Below are positions 22,322 to 34,300 of a stretch of DNA of 64,000 nt, piece after piece. The stretch is from Sipunculus nudus. Lineage: Eukaryota > Annelida > Sipuncula > Golfingiida > Sipunculidae. Location: assembly GCA_026874595.1 (NCBI GenBank), contig CM049314.1, forward strand, positions 61,299,300-61,363,299, written 5' to 3'. Numbering within the stretch: the stretch's first letter is position 1; the number at the start of each line of letters is the position of its first letter. Made by a program: the position numbers and the translations under genes. The notes under the pieces are model-generated. The model ran no database searches and had not been told where the DNA came from. It was given only the letters and a program-made list of their open reading frames with translations.

Positions 22322-22405
22322 TAATCTCGTACGTACGACATATTTTCCCGTGAGTACGACGTATTATCTCGAACCTGCGACATATTATCTTGTGCGTACC
22401 AGATA
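22322..22405 (-). repeat. CGTACG palindrome minisatellite, array 2 (reverse)
   Basis: Units read CTCGTACGTACGACATATT on the plus strand, the reverse complement of array 1. There are about four diverged units. Blocks A and B each carry another copy, so this one may be an independent insertion. Confidence 0.85.
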
Positions 22406-22558
22406 AAAAGTTTTTCTTTTTTTAATTAGATACACAAACTACACAACAGGACAACTGATATATGTATAAGCCACATGCATGTATGTTAAATAATAACTGT
22501 TTTCAACCTAAGTGTACAACATTTACTCCTCCTTGCAAACCGCTGGTACATCGTTGGA

Positions 22559-22559
<1 letters not shown>

Positions 22560-22606
<47 letters not shown>

Positions 22607-22607
22607 T
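22560..22607. repeat. (CA)n(TA)n microsatellite
   Basis: An AC run passes into a TA run. It marks the left edge of block B, as the TA run at 16188-16240 does for block A. Confidence 0.95.
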
Positions 22608-23774
22608 AAAAGGCAATCGATTTATCTTTTTTGTGTGTCTAGTTTTCTAAAATATATCAAGGAAACGGATTATATCAAATCGTTGTCTGCCATTCACATA
22701 CAGATTTTTTTATATTTTTAAATAGGTAATTAAATTGTGTTTGTAGCCTAGGATGTTATAATAGTTAGTGTGTCATGATGTTGATTAGAAAAAAATATTG
22801 CCTTTACCAAATTGAAACTACTTTTTGGATAAAGAAGGGTTCGGACAAAGGTACGGCTAGAAATTGCCTGATCTTTAAAGTTTTAGAATGTTTATTTGTT
22901 GGATAGGCTTCTAATATTCTTAATTGATTTAACTAAGAACTAGATTTGTGATATAAAGCACAGTGTACTTGACAGTTTAAAAGAGTTAATGCTTATATAG
23001 CCAATGAAATGGTCAGTGGGAAGCTGAACAGTCAACAACTCAATTTATGGAGTACGTATACTGTTTATTTTGAACTAAATAAAAACATTGAAAAATATAC
23101 CACTCATGGATGCGCGATGTAATCTGTGACAGATGAATACGTAATTCTTATACTTTTATAGGTCTTTTTTAATCTCTGTATTACAAACACCTATATAACT
23201 GACACTTAAGGTTCATATTCATTTGCAATATTATGTGTATGGTCTCACATATGGCGATACATAACTTATTATGGCTGAATACGAAAGATGTCTAGCAAAT
23301 TAATGCCTGTACATGGGCTTAATATCTCCTGTAGGCCGATTTTATATGTTGTTATGGTTATGTGTGTGAGTACACACAGTCAACGTGTGTCTGTTTACCA
23401 TAACAAGACCGCGGGACCAGAGGAAAGATCTGAGTCCCACACAAGGAAAATTATATAAAAAATAGAAGAAACATGAATGAATAAGACAAAGAACTTGAAA
23501 AACCTTGATTTGTGAAGTTGGGCTATACAGGCACCAGATCGCGTTATTTACTGTGTTCATGTTTTTCGTCATTGATCACGCCCGAGGCAAAGGTTTGACA
23601 ACTTGCGTACAGGCGTACCAAACGGTTTTAGAACGAAACAATGACAGATAAAATAATATTTTAAGGAGACTACACTATGTTTCATGTATATTTTATATAT
23701 CTTCTATGTGCAATGTAAATAGGTCCCGTTCGATGACATTTCTTATGGATTTTAAACGCCCTACTACGATCGGT

Positions 23775-23847
23775 TCTCTCTCTCATTGTCTCTCTGACTT
23801 TCTCTGTCTCTCTGTATGTCTGTCTGTCTCTCTGTCTGTCTGTCTGC

Positions 23848-23921
<74 letters not shown>
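23775..23921. repeat. compound (TCTG)n(TC)n(TA)n microsatellite
   Basis: TCTG, TC and TA runs follow one another. At the end of the TA run the flank CTGTGTGGGTGTGAAAAGCC corresponds to the sequence after the TRIM element in block A, so this is its empty site. Confidence 0.95.
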
Positions 23922-23923
<2 letters not shown>

Positions 23924-24279
23924 GTGTGGGTGTGAAAAGCCTGAAAGCTTTGGGAGCTATTGTCAGCGCTATGTTTGAATGGCTCAGCCGATGGTTACCT
24001 TTAGTATCATTAGTAATACGTGTAATGTCTATCAGAGTTTCTTGATTGGCTAGATAATAGTCCACATGTGTACAAGGGACACAGCTTTTTTAAAATCACA
24101 TTCTAATGCTCATAGAGAAGATATAATGTGGAAATAAAATTTAGATATGAGACCATGAACAATTGCCTGTGCTCATCTGTTTCAAATGTGATGAACACCG
24201 TCCAAGATAATGACAACAAACATGAATACTTCTAGAAATAATACACGTATATGTATATAGCCTTACTTGAAGGAATAGT

Positions 24280-24282
24280 CCG

Positions 24283-24334
<52 letters not shown>
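24280..24334. repeat. (AT)n microsatellite
   Basis: A dinucleotide AT run within block B. Block A has only a short TATATGTAATATG segment at the matching place. Confidence 0.95.
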
Positions 24335-24337
<3 letters not shown>

Positions 24338-24726
24338 GTATAAGAAGTGTGCCAATTAACCGAAGATATGTCGCTTTCGTTTATAATCAATTAAATTGGT
24401 TCCATATTTGTATATAGTTTGTATGTAGTCTTATTGCAACGAAGTCTTTAACCAGCCGTTACGTTAACCTTTAAGCATGATGTACATGTGAAAGTGAAGT
24501 TAATTGTTTAATATTTTAGATATAATTCTATAAAGCAAATTTTATGGTACATAAAATAATTGATCAGTAATTGATCATTGGTTTGCTTTCATTCAATTAT
24601 CGTGCATGATAACACAACGAATTCAGACCATTCATATATATACATATTGTAAAAAAACATAGATTATTTAACATATATATTGATTTACATATATCAGTTG
24701 GCCTGGTGTCTGAGAAATCATATTAA

Positions 24727-24792
24727 TTATGTCGTACATAGGAGATAGTAAGTAATACGTACGAGGTAGTATGTGGTACCTACGTAATAGTA
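24727..24792 (+). repeat. CGTACG palindrome minisatellite, array 3 (degenerate)
   Basis: ATTATGTCGTACATAGGAGA followed by two worn units. It is the block B counterpart of array 1. Confidence 0.75.
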
Positions 24793-25534
24793 GCATCATA
24801 AAGCTTCCGAAGTACAGCACTTTGTGAAACATGTGGAAAAATATATTTGAAAATAGTAAAATGTTTAAAATTAATTATAACCCACATTATGTTTTATCAC
24901 AGGTATGTAGAATGGGCGATACAAAAGGCCATGCCTGGTCAACTTGAAGAAATGGACTTAACTGTCACGAAACTAATTAAGTAATTAAGTTCACTGACTC
25001 TTACTTAATAAAACATGAAAATGGGCCTGCTCATTCATGATTAGCTTGTTTTGTTGCAGCACGAGCAGTAATCTTTGTCCATAACATTACCATATATCAA
25101 CAGAAGTGTTTTCGAAGGAGTGTAAATACATGGTTTTGATAACTTATTGTTAAAGAATTAACGTTGAACCAGACAAAAGCCGAGACTTAGTATCAAGTTT
25201 AAAATGTGTTCTGCATATATTATACACTACCGCAAAGTTAATAACGTAGTTATTGAATAAACAGAGCAAGGTTTATTCGTATTCAGTCATGAAAATCTTC
25301 AATGTGCAGCTGATACATTTGTAACCTGCTTAAAACTTATTTACAAAGGTGAGCTTTAAATTTTATTAAGTTTTACACATCTACACGTATGTTTCGCTTA
25401 ATAAGGTTTCAGCTTAAATGGATGTGCAAGTTATTATGTTATGCTTAAACACTCTCGTGTAAAATATGAATATGGGATGTGTATTTATTAGTTAAGCAAT
25501 CATGACAGACGAGATCATCGGATATTTTATAACA

Positions 25535-26195
25535 AAGATATACTCCAACTTTCCATATAATACTCTGAGTTTCCCTTTCATGCTCTCACTGTTCCTGACA
25601 AATGTCGAAACTTTCCCTACCATGCCCTACCATACTCTAACGTTCCCTACTATGATCTAACTTCTCCTATCATGCTCTAACTTAAACTATCATGATCTTA
25701 CTTTCCCTGTCATGTTCTTACTTTCAATATCATGCTCGAACTTTCCATATCATGATCTTTTTTTTTTGTTGGAGGTAACCGCCTCCATTTTTTTAAATGC
25801 TAGCTTAACTAATTATATTCATTTGAAGATTTCCATTCCGGTTTCGGACTTCGTGAGAGGGCAGTATCACACGCTTCCTCTCATTTGATATATGAGAGGA
25901 CTACTGCACCTGCAGGCCCTGGGTTGGTAATCATACCACCGAGGACCCCCGAAAGGCGCCCTCGTTTGTGAGTGAAACACGGCCGTTGGGCACGATCTAT
26001 CCATTAAGCCTGCAGAGCGCTCATCCTAGGTGGGGGCCGACCGTGAAAAACCTCACCGCCTCGGCTGAGGTTCGAACTCACGATCTCCCGGCTTTGAGTC
26101 CTGCGCTCTGCCCCTGAACCACAGAAGCCCGGTCGTTCCAGATCATGATCTAACATTTCATATCATACTCGAACCTTCCGTTCAATGCTCTCTTT
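25535..26195 (+). repeat. CTTTCC/ATCATG minisatellite upstream of gene 2, split by a SINE
   Basis: Units of roughly 20-25 bp like AACTTTCCATATCATGCTCT run from 25545 to 25758 and resume at 26142 after the SINE. Shorter versions lie before gene 1 (about 12433-12540) and in the orphan block (20175-20226). Confidence 0.75.
25759..26141 (-). mobile_element. tRNA-derived SINE
   Basis: On the minus strand, 5' to 3', there is an A-box-like TGTGGTTCAGGGGCAGAGCG (about 26122-26103), a B box GAGTTCGAACCTC (about 26076-26064), a tRNA-unrelated body and an A-rich end (the T run at 25759-25767 on the plus strand). The element is flanked by a perfect 10-bp duplication, ATCATGATCT, at 25749-25758 and 26142-26151. 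The length of about 383 bp fits a composite tRNA SINE. It is absent from block A and the gene 1 upstream block, so it inserted after duplication. Confidence 0.9.
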
Positions 26196-26264
26196 TCATA
26201 AATTTTGTTTCAAAGTTTGATCTCTATGTATGGCGATTTCGTGTATATATACATACGTTGAAAC

Positions 26265-26272
<8 letters not shown>

Positions 26273-26332
<60 letters not shown>
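26273..26332. repeat. (AT)n microsatellite
   Basis: A long AT run before the gene 2 acceptor, at the same relative place as 12672-12710 before gene 1. Confidence 0.95.
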
Positions 26333-26336
<4 letters not shown>

Positions 26337-26470
26337 ACATGCGTTGTACCCCGCACTATTTGACTTTTAATCGTGTTTTATATATTTCTGCATGTTCCAG
26401 GGGTAACGTTTAATTAGCCCTCACTCTTTCTGATAATATTCTGATAAGATTAAAACTTAAATTTTTTTTG

Positions 26471-26485
26471 GTTTATATTCATCAG
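26471..26485 (+). promoter_or_regulatory. 3' splice site before SLC22 gene 2
   Basis: GTTTATATTCATCAG ends at 26485, so the exon starts at 26486, 14 nt before the ATG. It is conserved with gene 1. Confidence 0.75.
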
Positions 26486-26499
26486 CTCTAACCAACACC

Positions 26500-28134
26500 A
26501 TGGGTTCTCGTAGAAGTATGAACCTTCACCAGATCTTGACCGATTATGTAGGCGAAATGGGCCGCTATCAGGTGCTCGTCATCATTCTTACGGTGGCAAT
26601 TCGGTCTCCAATGTTTATACATAGTATAGGGTATAACTTCTTCGCTGCAACTCCCGATCACTGGTGCTCTTTCAAGAGATATCCGGAACTGATCAACATT
26701 ACAGATCAACAGTGGAAGCTAATTTCCATACCGAGTCTGATCAAGGATGGCCAAAGAGAATTCAGCAAATGCACAATGTACTCTTCCACATCTTATATGA
26801 ACAAAACGAAAGATGAGTTGAGGGAAATTCTTAAAACTGTTCAGAATGGAAGTTCTGTAAATGGATGGAATCAGTCCTCATGCAACAGTTGGGAGTACGA
26901 CCGATTTACTAGTGTTCAGGATTCTCTGGTGACTGAACATAATTTAGTATGCGATCGAGCTTGGTTAAAGTCAATGGTGGCGACAGCGTTTGCTGTTGGT
27001 TGGATTATAGGTGTACCCATTGCTGGGTATTTTGGTGATGTGATAGGGAGACGCAAAACTACCCTTGTAACGGTGGTTGGGACTGTAGTTCTTGGGATAG
27101 CACAACCCTTCTGTCAAAATTTAATCTTGTTTATCGTAGTTCGAGCTGTTTTATCAGCATTTGCTAATGGAACTATGATCCTTTATCCATATGTCATGGA
27201 AGTCATCGGTCCTCGCTACAGGCTTCTCGTCAACAGTATTTCCAATAGTTGTTTTGCGATAGAAGCCATAGCTCTCGCTGGTATTGCGTATTTCCTGCGC
27301 CAACGCTATCACTTTATGATTATTACTATTGCTCCAACTTCAGTCATATTAATAGCCGCTGTATTCCTCCCAGAATCAGTCGATTGGTTAGTAGCCAAAG
27401 GCAAAAAAGAGGAGGCGTCCATTACCATCAAACGCATGGCTGAAATAAATAAGCGCTCTCTGCCAGAGGACCTGGACATTAATGTTCAAACGGACCATGA
27501 AGAGCAAAGAACTAGTCTTTTCGATCTGGTCAGGACGCCGGGATTAAGACAAATATCCTTTATAATGTGGACAACCTGGTTCGTGCAAGGAATGGTGTAT
27601 TATTCGATAACTTGGAATGCATCTGATTTTGGCATTAACATATACTTAAACGTATTTCTCTCCTCTACTGCCGAATTACCAGCAGGTATTATGATGACAC
27701 CACTTGTAAAGAAGTTCGGGCACAAAACCGTATATGCCGTATGTAGTGGGTTAGCCGGGATTCTGTTACTCTGTACGACAGCGGTGCCTGAGAAAGGCCT
27801 TTTATTCGTTATCTTAATCATGTGTGCAAAGGCTTTTACATCTATGACATTCCTAATTAATTATCAATGGTCATCGGAGCTTTACCCAACAGTTGTGAGA
27901 TCACTCGCTCTCGCAGTTGCAAGCTTTTGGGCGAGAATCGGAACTTTGATATCTTCATACCTTCCCCTATTTGGCCCTAGTGTTTTATCGGTTATATGTG
28001 GCGTATTTTCTATTATCCCTATATTACCCAGTCTACTTCTTCCAGACACATTGAATAAAGTGCTGCCATCTAGCGTCATGGCTGTAGAGGATATCACGAA
28101 AGAACCTGTTGCAGTTGACCCAAATAAATTTTAA
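26500..28134 (+). CDS. SLC22-family organic ion transporter, gene 2
   Basis: Also 544 residues in one exon and collinear with gene 1 without gaps. It keeps the signature GYFGDVIGRRK at 176-186, PESVDWLVAKGKKEEA at 291-306, TSLFDLVRTPGLRQ at 338-351 and SELYPTVVRS at 459-468, with the same four loop cysteines and glycosylation sites at 101, 116 and 124. Differences from gene 1 are concentrated in membrane segments (for instance SNSCFAIEAIALAG against STSCFSIEAMVLAG), which line the transport path in this family. The tail ends PNKF, so the PDZ-like threonine of gene 1 is lost. The start has A at -3 and G at +4 and follows the acceptor by 14 nt. It sits at the end of duplication block B. Substrate unknown. 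Confidence 0.95.
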   Translation: MGSRRSMNLHQILTDYVGEMGRYQVLVIILTVAIRSPMFIHSIGYNFFAATPDHWCSFKRYPELINITDQQWKLISIPSLIKDGQREFSKCTMYSSTSYMNKTKDELREILKTVQNGSSVNGWNQSSCNSWEYDRFTSVQDSLVTEHNLVCDRAWLKSMVATAFAVGWIIGVPIAGYFGDVIGRRKTTLVTVVGTVVLGIAQPFCQNLILFIVVRAVLSAFANGTMILYPYVMEVIGPRYRLLVNSISNSCFAIEAIALAGIAYFLRQRYHFMIITIAPTSVILIAAVFLPESVDWLVAKGKKEEASITIKRMAEINKRSLPEDLDINVQTDHEEQRTSLFDLVRTPGLRQISFIMWTTWFVQGMVYYSITWNASDFGINIYLNVFLSSTAELPAGIMMTPLVKKFGHKTVYAVCSGLAGILLLCTTAVPEKGLLFVILIMCAKAFTSMTFLINYQWSSELYPTVVRSLALAVASFWARIGTLISSYLPLFGPSVLSVICGVFSIIPILPSLLLPDTLNKVLPSSVMAVEDITKEPVAVDPNKF

Positions 28135-28860
28135 AGACGTCATGCTTTATTCAAGAGAACTGTTATATATGATTATTAATTTAGAATTTAGATCATTACT
28201 GTATAAACTCCTCTTTTATTACAGTCTTGTGTCATACGTTTGTCAGTTCCAGGGTAAATATTGTCCACCTTTAAAACTTTTTGAGATGCCAAAGTTACAC
28301 TTAACGGTCCACATGTGGAATTGTTTTTAAAGTGATATTCAAGGTCACCTAATCTGCTAGGAAGAGAAACCTTATAATACTCTTAAATATTTTAATTTTA
28401 AAAAACCCTTATAATTCCACCATAATCGCAAGGAGGAATTCTAACATGTTATTACCCTGCTTATCCCTCTTTTGGCTTTCATTCTGTTACAATGGTGGAG
28501 TATAATCTCGGTGCACTGATATATTAAAAAATTATAATGTATCAGGACACCATGTTAAATCCCTTGTGGCGGATTATATTTCCTTTTTGGGTACCTTTAT
28601 ATATAATACACCTATTCGCTATATTTTTCATCTTCAGGGGGGAAAATCTGAAAGTTATTAATCGATAAAAAAAGAAGTAACATTGCTCAGCGATACATTA
28701 AGGAATAAACAGTAATTTAGTCAATGAATTAACAGCATTCTACACATATACGTTTAATATATCTATAAATATACGTTATACTAATTGTGAAAAAAATTAA
28801 AAGGTTTTGATATCCAAAAACTATCAACTGAACGGTCTTTAACATGTGATGGTCATTTTG
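28135..28860. other. 3' flank of gene 2
   Basis: No gene. AATAAA at 28704-28709 is a possible polyadenylation signal, although it lies far downstream of the stop. Confidence 0.4.
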
Positions 28861-28879
28861 TTTTTGTTTTTTTCCAGAT

Positions 28880-31330
28880 GCTTATAAGATTGTAAAATTA
28901 ATGCCATCAAATAAAATGCTTGGTTAAGATGGTTTGACCAAAGAATTTAACGAATATTTTTTTCAGTCAAAGGGATAGATTTAGTAGGCTATCTAAACTA
29001 TAACAAGATATTTGGTCAGCTGACACAGAGTAACCGACAAGCAATGATTTTTTTAGAAACCAGGGAAAGATTGACGTCACATTTAACCTTGGCGACCGAT
29101 AAGTCTGGTAAATGTTGAATACTAAGTAGGGCACTTGTTGAAAGAATGAAGGAAGTATATAACCTAAGCTAATATTTAAAGAACAAAGTACTTTCAGCAA
29201 AGGGAGATTTATTACGAATTAATCAGATCAAACCATTATGTTATGTATTATTGTAAACAAAAAGATGTTTCTGGTATTATGTTCGCTGCAAATTATGCTG
29301 CAGCTTTTTACTCGATTCATCACACTTTTATGCATTGTTTCCTGAGGAAAATTGGATTTGGTGAATATTCAATATCATGGATAAAGACTATGTAAACCAA
29401 ACAACAGATTGCAGTTTTTAATAATGGAGAGACCGTTCGTTATATTTTAATAGGCGCATTAGACAAGGATCCTATGGCTTGTTTTCTGTTTTTGTTAGTA
29501 CTTGACCTATTAGAACCACGAATTTGTACCAGTAAAACTAAGATGATGACTATGTAACCATAGAGCATAAATGTGCATGTTTGCAGACGATTCGCCTCGC
29601 TTCCTTCAAGATGTTAATTCTTTTAAAGAGTTAAAAAGTATTAAAGTGCTTTTCATATTATACTTCTGTTGAGGTAAATTATGAAAAATCAGTGGCGATA
29701 TGGCTTGGCAGGTATATATATCGTCTAGACAAGTCAATGAATTGTAAATGGGTCTAAATGTTTACAGAAGTTATCCAAATTTTTTGTACATATTTTCCCT
29801 AAAACTCTGATTTGGTTATGTAAGAAACGTCACCAGGCTTAAAGAAAAAAATCAATATATTGTACTTAATTAATGACAACAACGCTCATTGACAGTATCT
29901 AGTAAAATTGAAATGGTGCGATCTCGAATTATATCTTAAATTTAATATGTATAAAACTTTTGATCCACCCAAAGGTTTTATTGAATATATACAAGCTGCT
30001 GTAAATGAATATGTATAGAATGGTAAGATAGCAACCGTGGAGTATAAAACCGCTTTAAATCCATACACAAAAGTTGGCCTGAATCTACTAGGTGTTAAAG
30101 TGATATTAACAGCTAAAAAAGAGCTATGGATAAAAAAGGTTTATTCCTGAACAGGACAATCCATGGACGAAACTACCCATGTTTCAAAACAGAAATAATT
30201 GGTGTGCTTTCATAAGAGATAACTTTGATATAATATACTTCCAAGGTTACTATCTACATTCTATTACAAAGATACTTGATGTCATGGGATGATATGGTCA
30301 TTTGTACTCCAGAGAGCACAGCTGAATTTGTATCCTATTCATTAATGAAAAACAAAATTATTAATAGTTTTAACCGGACTATTTTTTTTTAAAAGAAACT
30401 CTCATTATTATTGATAAAGTTTATGAGAATCCTGATGAATTTTGATCGAACATTTAAAAAGATAAATGATGTTGGTGTTCCTTCAGAATCTTTACAGATA
30501 CTCCAACTGCAATCATTCATCAGCTGTATATCGATGAAAGTGTGTTACATGTACATTCTTGATAATCAGAATTTAGTCAACATTTTTATTAACAATAATG
30601 ATGTTTTTGTCAAGATTGTATCAGGTTATAAGAAAGATAACAAAGTACATGTATCAGTATTATTTAATTGGAAGAATAGTTACAGGAGAGAGAGCAACGT
30701 TTCTCAGCTATATATTATATTTCACTGGACCAATACACTAGGAAATTCAAGTAAAATTCTTAAATAATTATCAACCAGTTAATGCACAGCTGTATAAATG
30801 GAAATTAATAGAAATTGACAGATGAGATTCTTGGTTTTTATATAAGTTAAAATTTGCCCAGCTATTTTATTGTATAATCTCGTCAAATGTGTGCAAAAGT
30901 CAAACAGATATTTTCTCTAAGTTTAAGTCATTAGTAATATTTCTTCAAAAAGAGGTATATAACATATAAAAAAGAAGAGTAAAACTGGATTTTATTTTTA
31001 AGTTAATTCTTAAAATAAGGTAAACAGAAGCCCAAAGATCAGGAATAATATTTTTAATAATCTTAGACTTTTATAAATATCAGTATAATATGTATGCATT
31101 TGAATTTTATCAATCCAGATAGTACTTTGTATATGTCTTATTGGTATGTTTAATCATGCTGTTACGAAATTAAAAAGTAAATATGATCAGGAAAATGAAA
31201 TATCTGCATAAATTTTTTCATAATGTAATGTTATTGAAATTGAATTTGATTGGCGTCTGCTTTCAACGTAAAAGTGTTGTAATTGTTTTGTTATATATCA
31301 AAATAAACTGTTTAAAACTAAATAAAAGTT
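28880..31330 (+). pseudogene. decayed LINE (L1/Tx1-like non-LTR retrotransposon)
   Basis: Reverse transcriptase blocks appear in order in shifting plus-strand frames: an N-K-x-x-G-x-DGLTxEF block at about 28909, PWRPISLVNVEY at 29087-29122, AAAFYSIHHTF at about 29297-29329 and FADD at 29580-29591. The first catalytic Asp (FDS in the family) is Tyr here (codon 29309-29311), and stops and frameshifts lie between blocks. The later part has a GLNLLGVKV-like carboxy-terminal motif near 30078, and the sequence ends in AATAAA-rich, A-rich DNA near 31300-31330. No endonuclease domain is visible upstream, so it is 5'-truncated. The 118-codon frame at 30411-30767 is a surviving piece of this body. Confidence 0.8.
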
Positions 31331-31339
31331 AGGGGTTTT

Positions 31340-34300
31340 CATTTATGTGATCATAATTTTTTTACACGACAGCCCTTATGCCCTGCCCCTCTTACCTTGA
31401 TATGCTAATGATCCCCAAAAACGCTCCCAAATAAGGTTATCCATGCCTATGGTCCAAGAGCTGTTTGTAAGTCTATAGTGACGTCTTTGACGTCTGATAC
31501 GAATTTACCGCAAGGTAAGACATTTTTATTCACTCGGCAGTCGGCGGAAATACTCCTTCAATCTTAGAACTTATTACATTGTCTCCTCTGTATAAAAAAA
31601 ATCCCGAAAAAAAAACATACCGTCACGTGTATTGCTACAGACTACACGGGTTCTACATGAGAGAGTCGCCCTAAGTATGCAAATTATGCGCTCGTCAGTG
31701 ATTGACTATTTACATTGCCAACGGTAACTTGATTGGTTGCGCGCAACTGCTGTGCTTATGATTATTCATTGCATGAATATGCGTTAAGGTCACATTCATT
31801 TCATGGTTAGGTCATTCGCCATGTTTGGTTCTCCTTATATGTGATTGAAGAGCGAGCTGTTTTGTTTTTTTTATTTTAAACTAGCTTATAAACCCGGTAT
31901 ACCGGGATTATAACCGATGTTGGAGAGATATATTATGTGAAATGTTGGCTCCTATTTTTATTTCAAAAATCCTATCCCCCGGTATGTTTACCTCGAAAAC
32001 CTGGTCAGTGATGATGTTTACATTGCGAACCGAATGAAACGCGGGGGCATTCAGGTTTTCGATGATATTTGACTGTATTCTATCGTTGGACGTATAAAGA
32101 TTAGGTTGATGTGGAGAACACATGAAAGAGTTATTAAATTTACGTTGCAAGGAAACTGTTCCTGAAGAAAGAAACAGAAATATGCATACCTCGTAAGTAG
32201 CAGAAGCGGACCCAACGGGACTTCATGCAGAGGGTCCGTGACCCATTTTCAGCCACTGCAACCTTTCTTTTCATCGTATCAGACAAATTTGAGGCCTGAA
32301 ACCCCCGACAACACTCCACCCAACCTATCCCACCCCATCCCTGTTCCTGAAATTGGGACCTTGAATTAGGTTTTCTAATTAATCGTCCTGCGTTGAACTT
32401 TCCATTTCATAAAGCGAGAAACATGTGTTTTTCTCTTTTACTGACCACGCACGTGGGTGAGGGCCACTTTCAAATGAGAGGTCAGACAGGCTCAAATCCC
32501 ACACTGAGAGCAAGCGTTATTCATATAAACAAAAGTAGTCTTTGAATAACCAGGATGCACACATTAGGGTAATTACCGAAGGCAGTTCGGCTGTGCTCTA
32601 ACCTCCGTGCAAGTCAGTAAAAACGGAAAAATTACTCAAAATACATTAAAAATTATTCATTCTCATATTGCCTGTGTCACTGCGGGGATTATAACCTTCA
32701 AAATGATGTATGGCACAGTATTGTACACAACGCGGTTTTAGAGAACATTGCGAGCAGACGTGAACCGAATTCCTTTTATAAGTATTAGATGATAGGTCGA
32801 TTTGTTGTCGTGGAACATTATAACAATCGAGAATCAAGGTAAACATACCATAAAAATGGCTTATTAGATTAGGTAAACCTAATAAAATGTAATTGTGTTA
32901 TTTGCATGGAGCATTTCATGCAGAACAGACTCTGGGCTCTGATGTGATTTGCTGGTGCAAAGTATGACGTCACCGGCAAATTTTAGAAAATGACTTATAT
33001 CTAGCAAGACATGTTATTTTATTCTTCCCTGAAAATTTGGGGCTGACAGTGCCCGAAAAAAACTAAAATTTTCATGAGATCTAATGTCGTGCTTATTTTG
33101 ATACTTGGCCATAGGAGAAAGCGAACGGTTTCAGTACATTATTTTGGCAGGTGTCATTTATTGCAAAGAAAAGATTCTATTTTTCGTATTAATTGAACAT
33201 ATTGTGTACATGATTTTAGAAATCTTATCTTCGGTCTTTCTCTTTCGTTGCCCAACGCCTTAAAGAAGAAATATCTAGTTTGGAAAAGATTTACTCACAA
33301 ACGAAGCTGTCACGAAACGCTTGAGATCTAAGAAATAATTCCTTCGCTCAAACTGTTTGGGCCCCAGGTGCTCCACTGGCCAAATAATGCCCGCATGTGG
33401 TATGTCTGTGCGTCGGATACAAGTAATTTGTTGTTTACACACACAGCAGCACCTCGGGATCCGCTACGTAATGGCTCATGCTAACACACTTGGAAACAAA
33501 GAAATAGCCGTTAAAAATGACAACGTATTTTACCGAAGCACCAAATTCTGTTGCCTCACCAGATTATGAATAGCTTTCAGGCTGAACTGTCATGACTAAT
33601 ATTTCAAATACAATGTTGATGGGTAGAACTGATTTTTAATGCCGCTCAAGAATGCTTTTTTAAAGTTTTAAATGTATAAGAGTGCGAAACGCAGAACGAG
33701 TATTTTTGATAAACTGTTATGTATTAATTGACATTATTTCGTTTTGTTTGCATACACTGTAAACTTCAAATTCATGTCTCAACTATTTATCAATATATTA
33801 CTTTAGACCGGTCCATTAAATGATTTTACACACAACAAGTACACTGAAATGATGTGAGGGTTTTCTTCAAATATATTTGCCAAATAATCCTCTTGGATAT
33901 TTCAGATAATATAAAAATTTAAACTTAATACTAGTTTATCGTGATAACATTTTGATAAATCTAGTAAAACACCTTCACTTGTTAATGTGAACGAATTTAT
34001 ATTTTGAGTCACGTCGTAGATTTGCAAACACAAATTTGCATTTAAAACTCTTCCATGTACTTTAAGGGCTGTAATATACATTTGGAAAGAAAAATTCTGC
34101 CCAGGTGTTCAGGACATTTGAATACCCCAAGATAACACATTGATCAATCTATTTAAACACCGTCACCTGTATAAAGCTAATGAATTTAGATTTAGAGTCA
34201 CGTACAGCTGTAAAAGTACAGCTTAGCATTTGAAGTAGTTAATTTTTACGAGTTTACACAGTGAAATAAACAAAATGTTGACTTTGTGAACGTGCAAATA

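Larger units (their letters stand above)
22610..26240. repeat. segmental duplication block B
   Basis: The partner of block A. It lacks the TRIM element found in block A and carries a SINE (25759-26141) absent from block A and from the gene 1 upstream block. It runs into the splice acceptor and coding exon of SLC22 gene 2. Confidence 0.85.

Noticed and set aside
23682-24065. 127-codon frame rich in Arg-Glu and Tyr-Ile repeats
   Set aside because: It is a translation of TC/TA microsatellite. The same applies to frames at 17567, 17981, 22462 and 41904.
30411-30767. 118-codon frame as an independent gene
   Set aside because: It sits within the collinear body of the decayed LINE.
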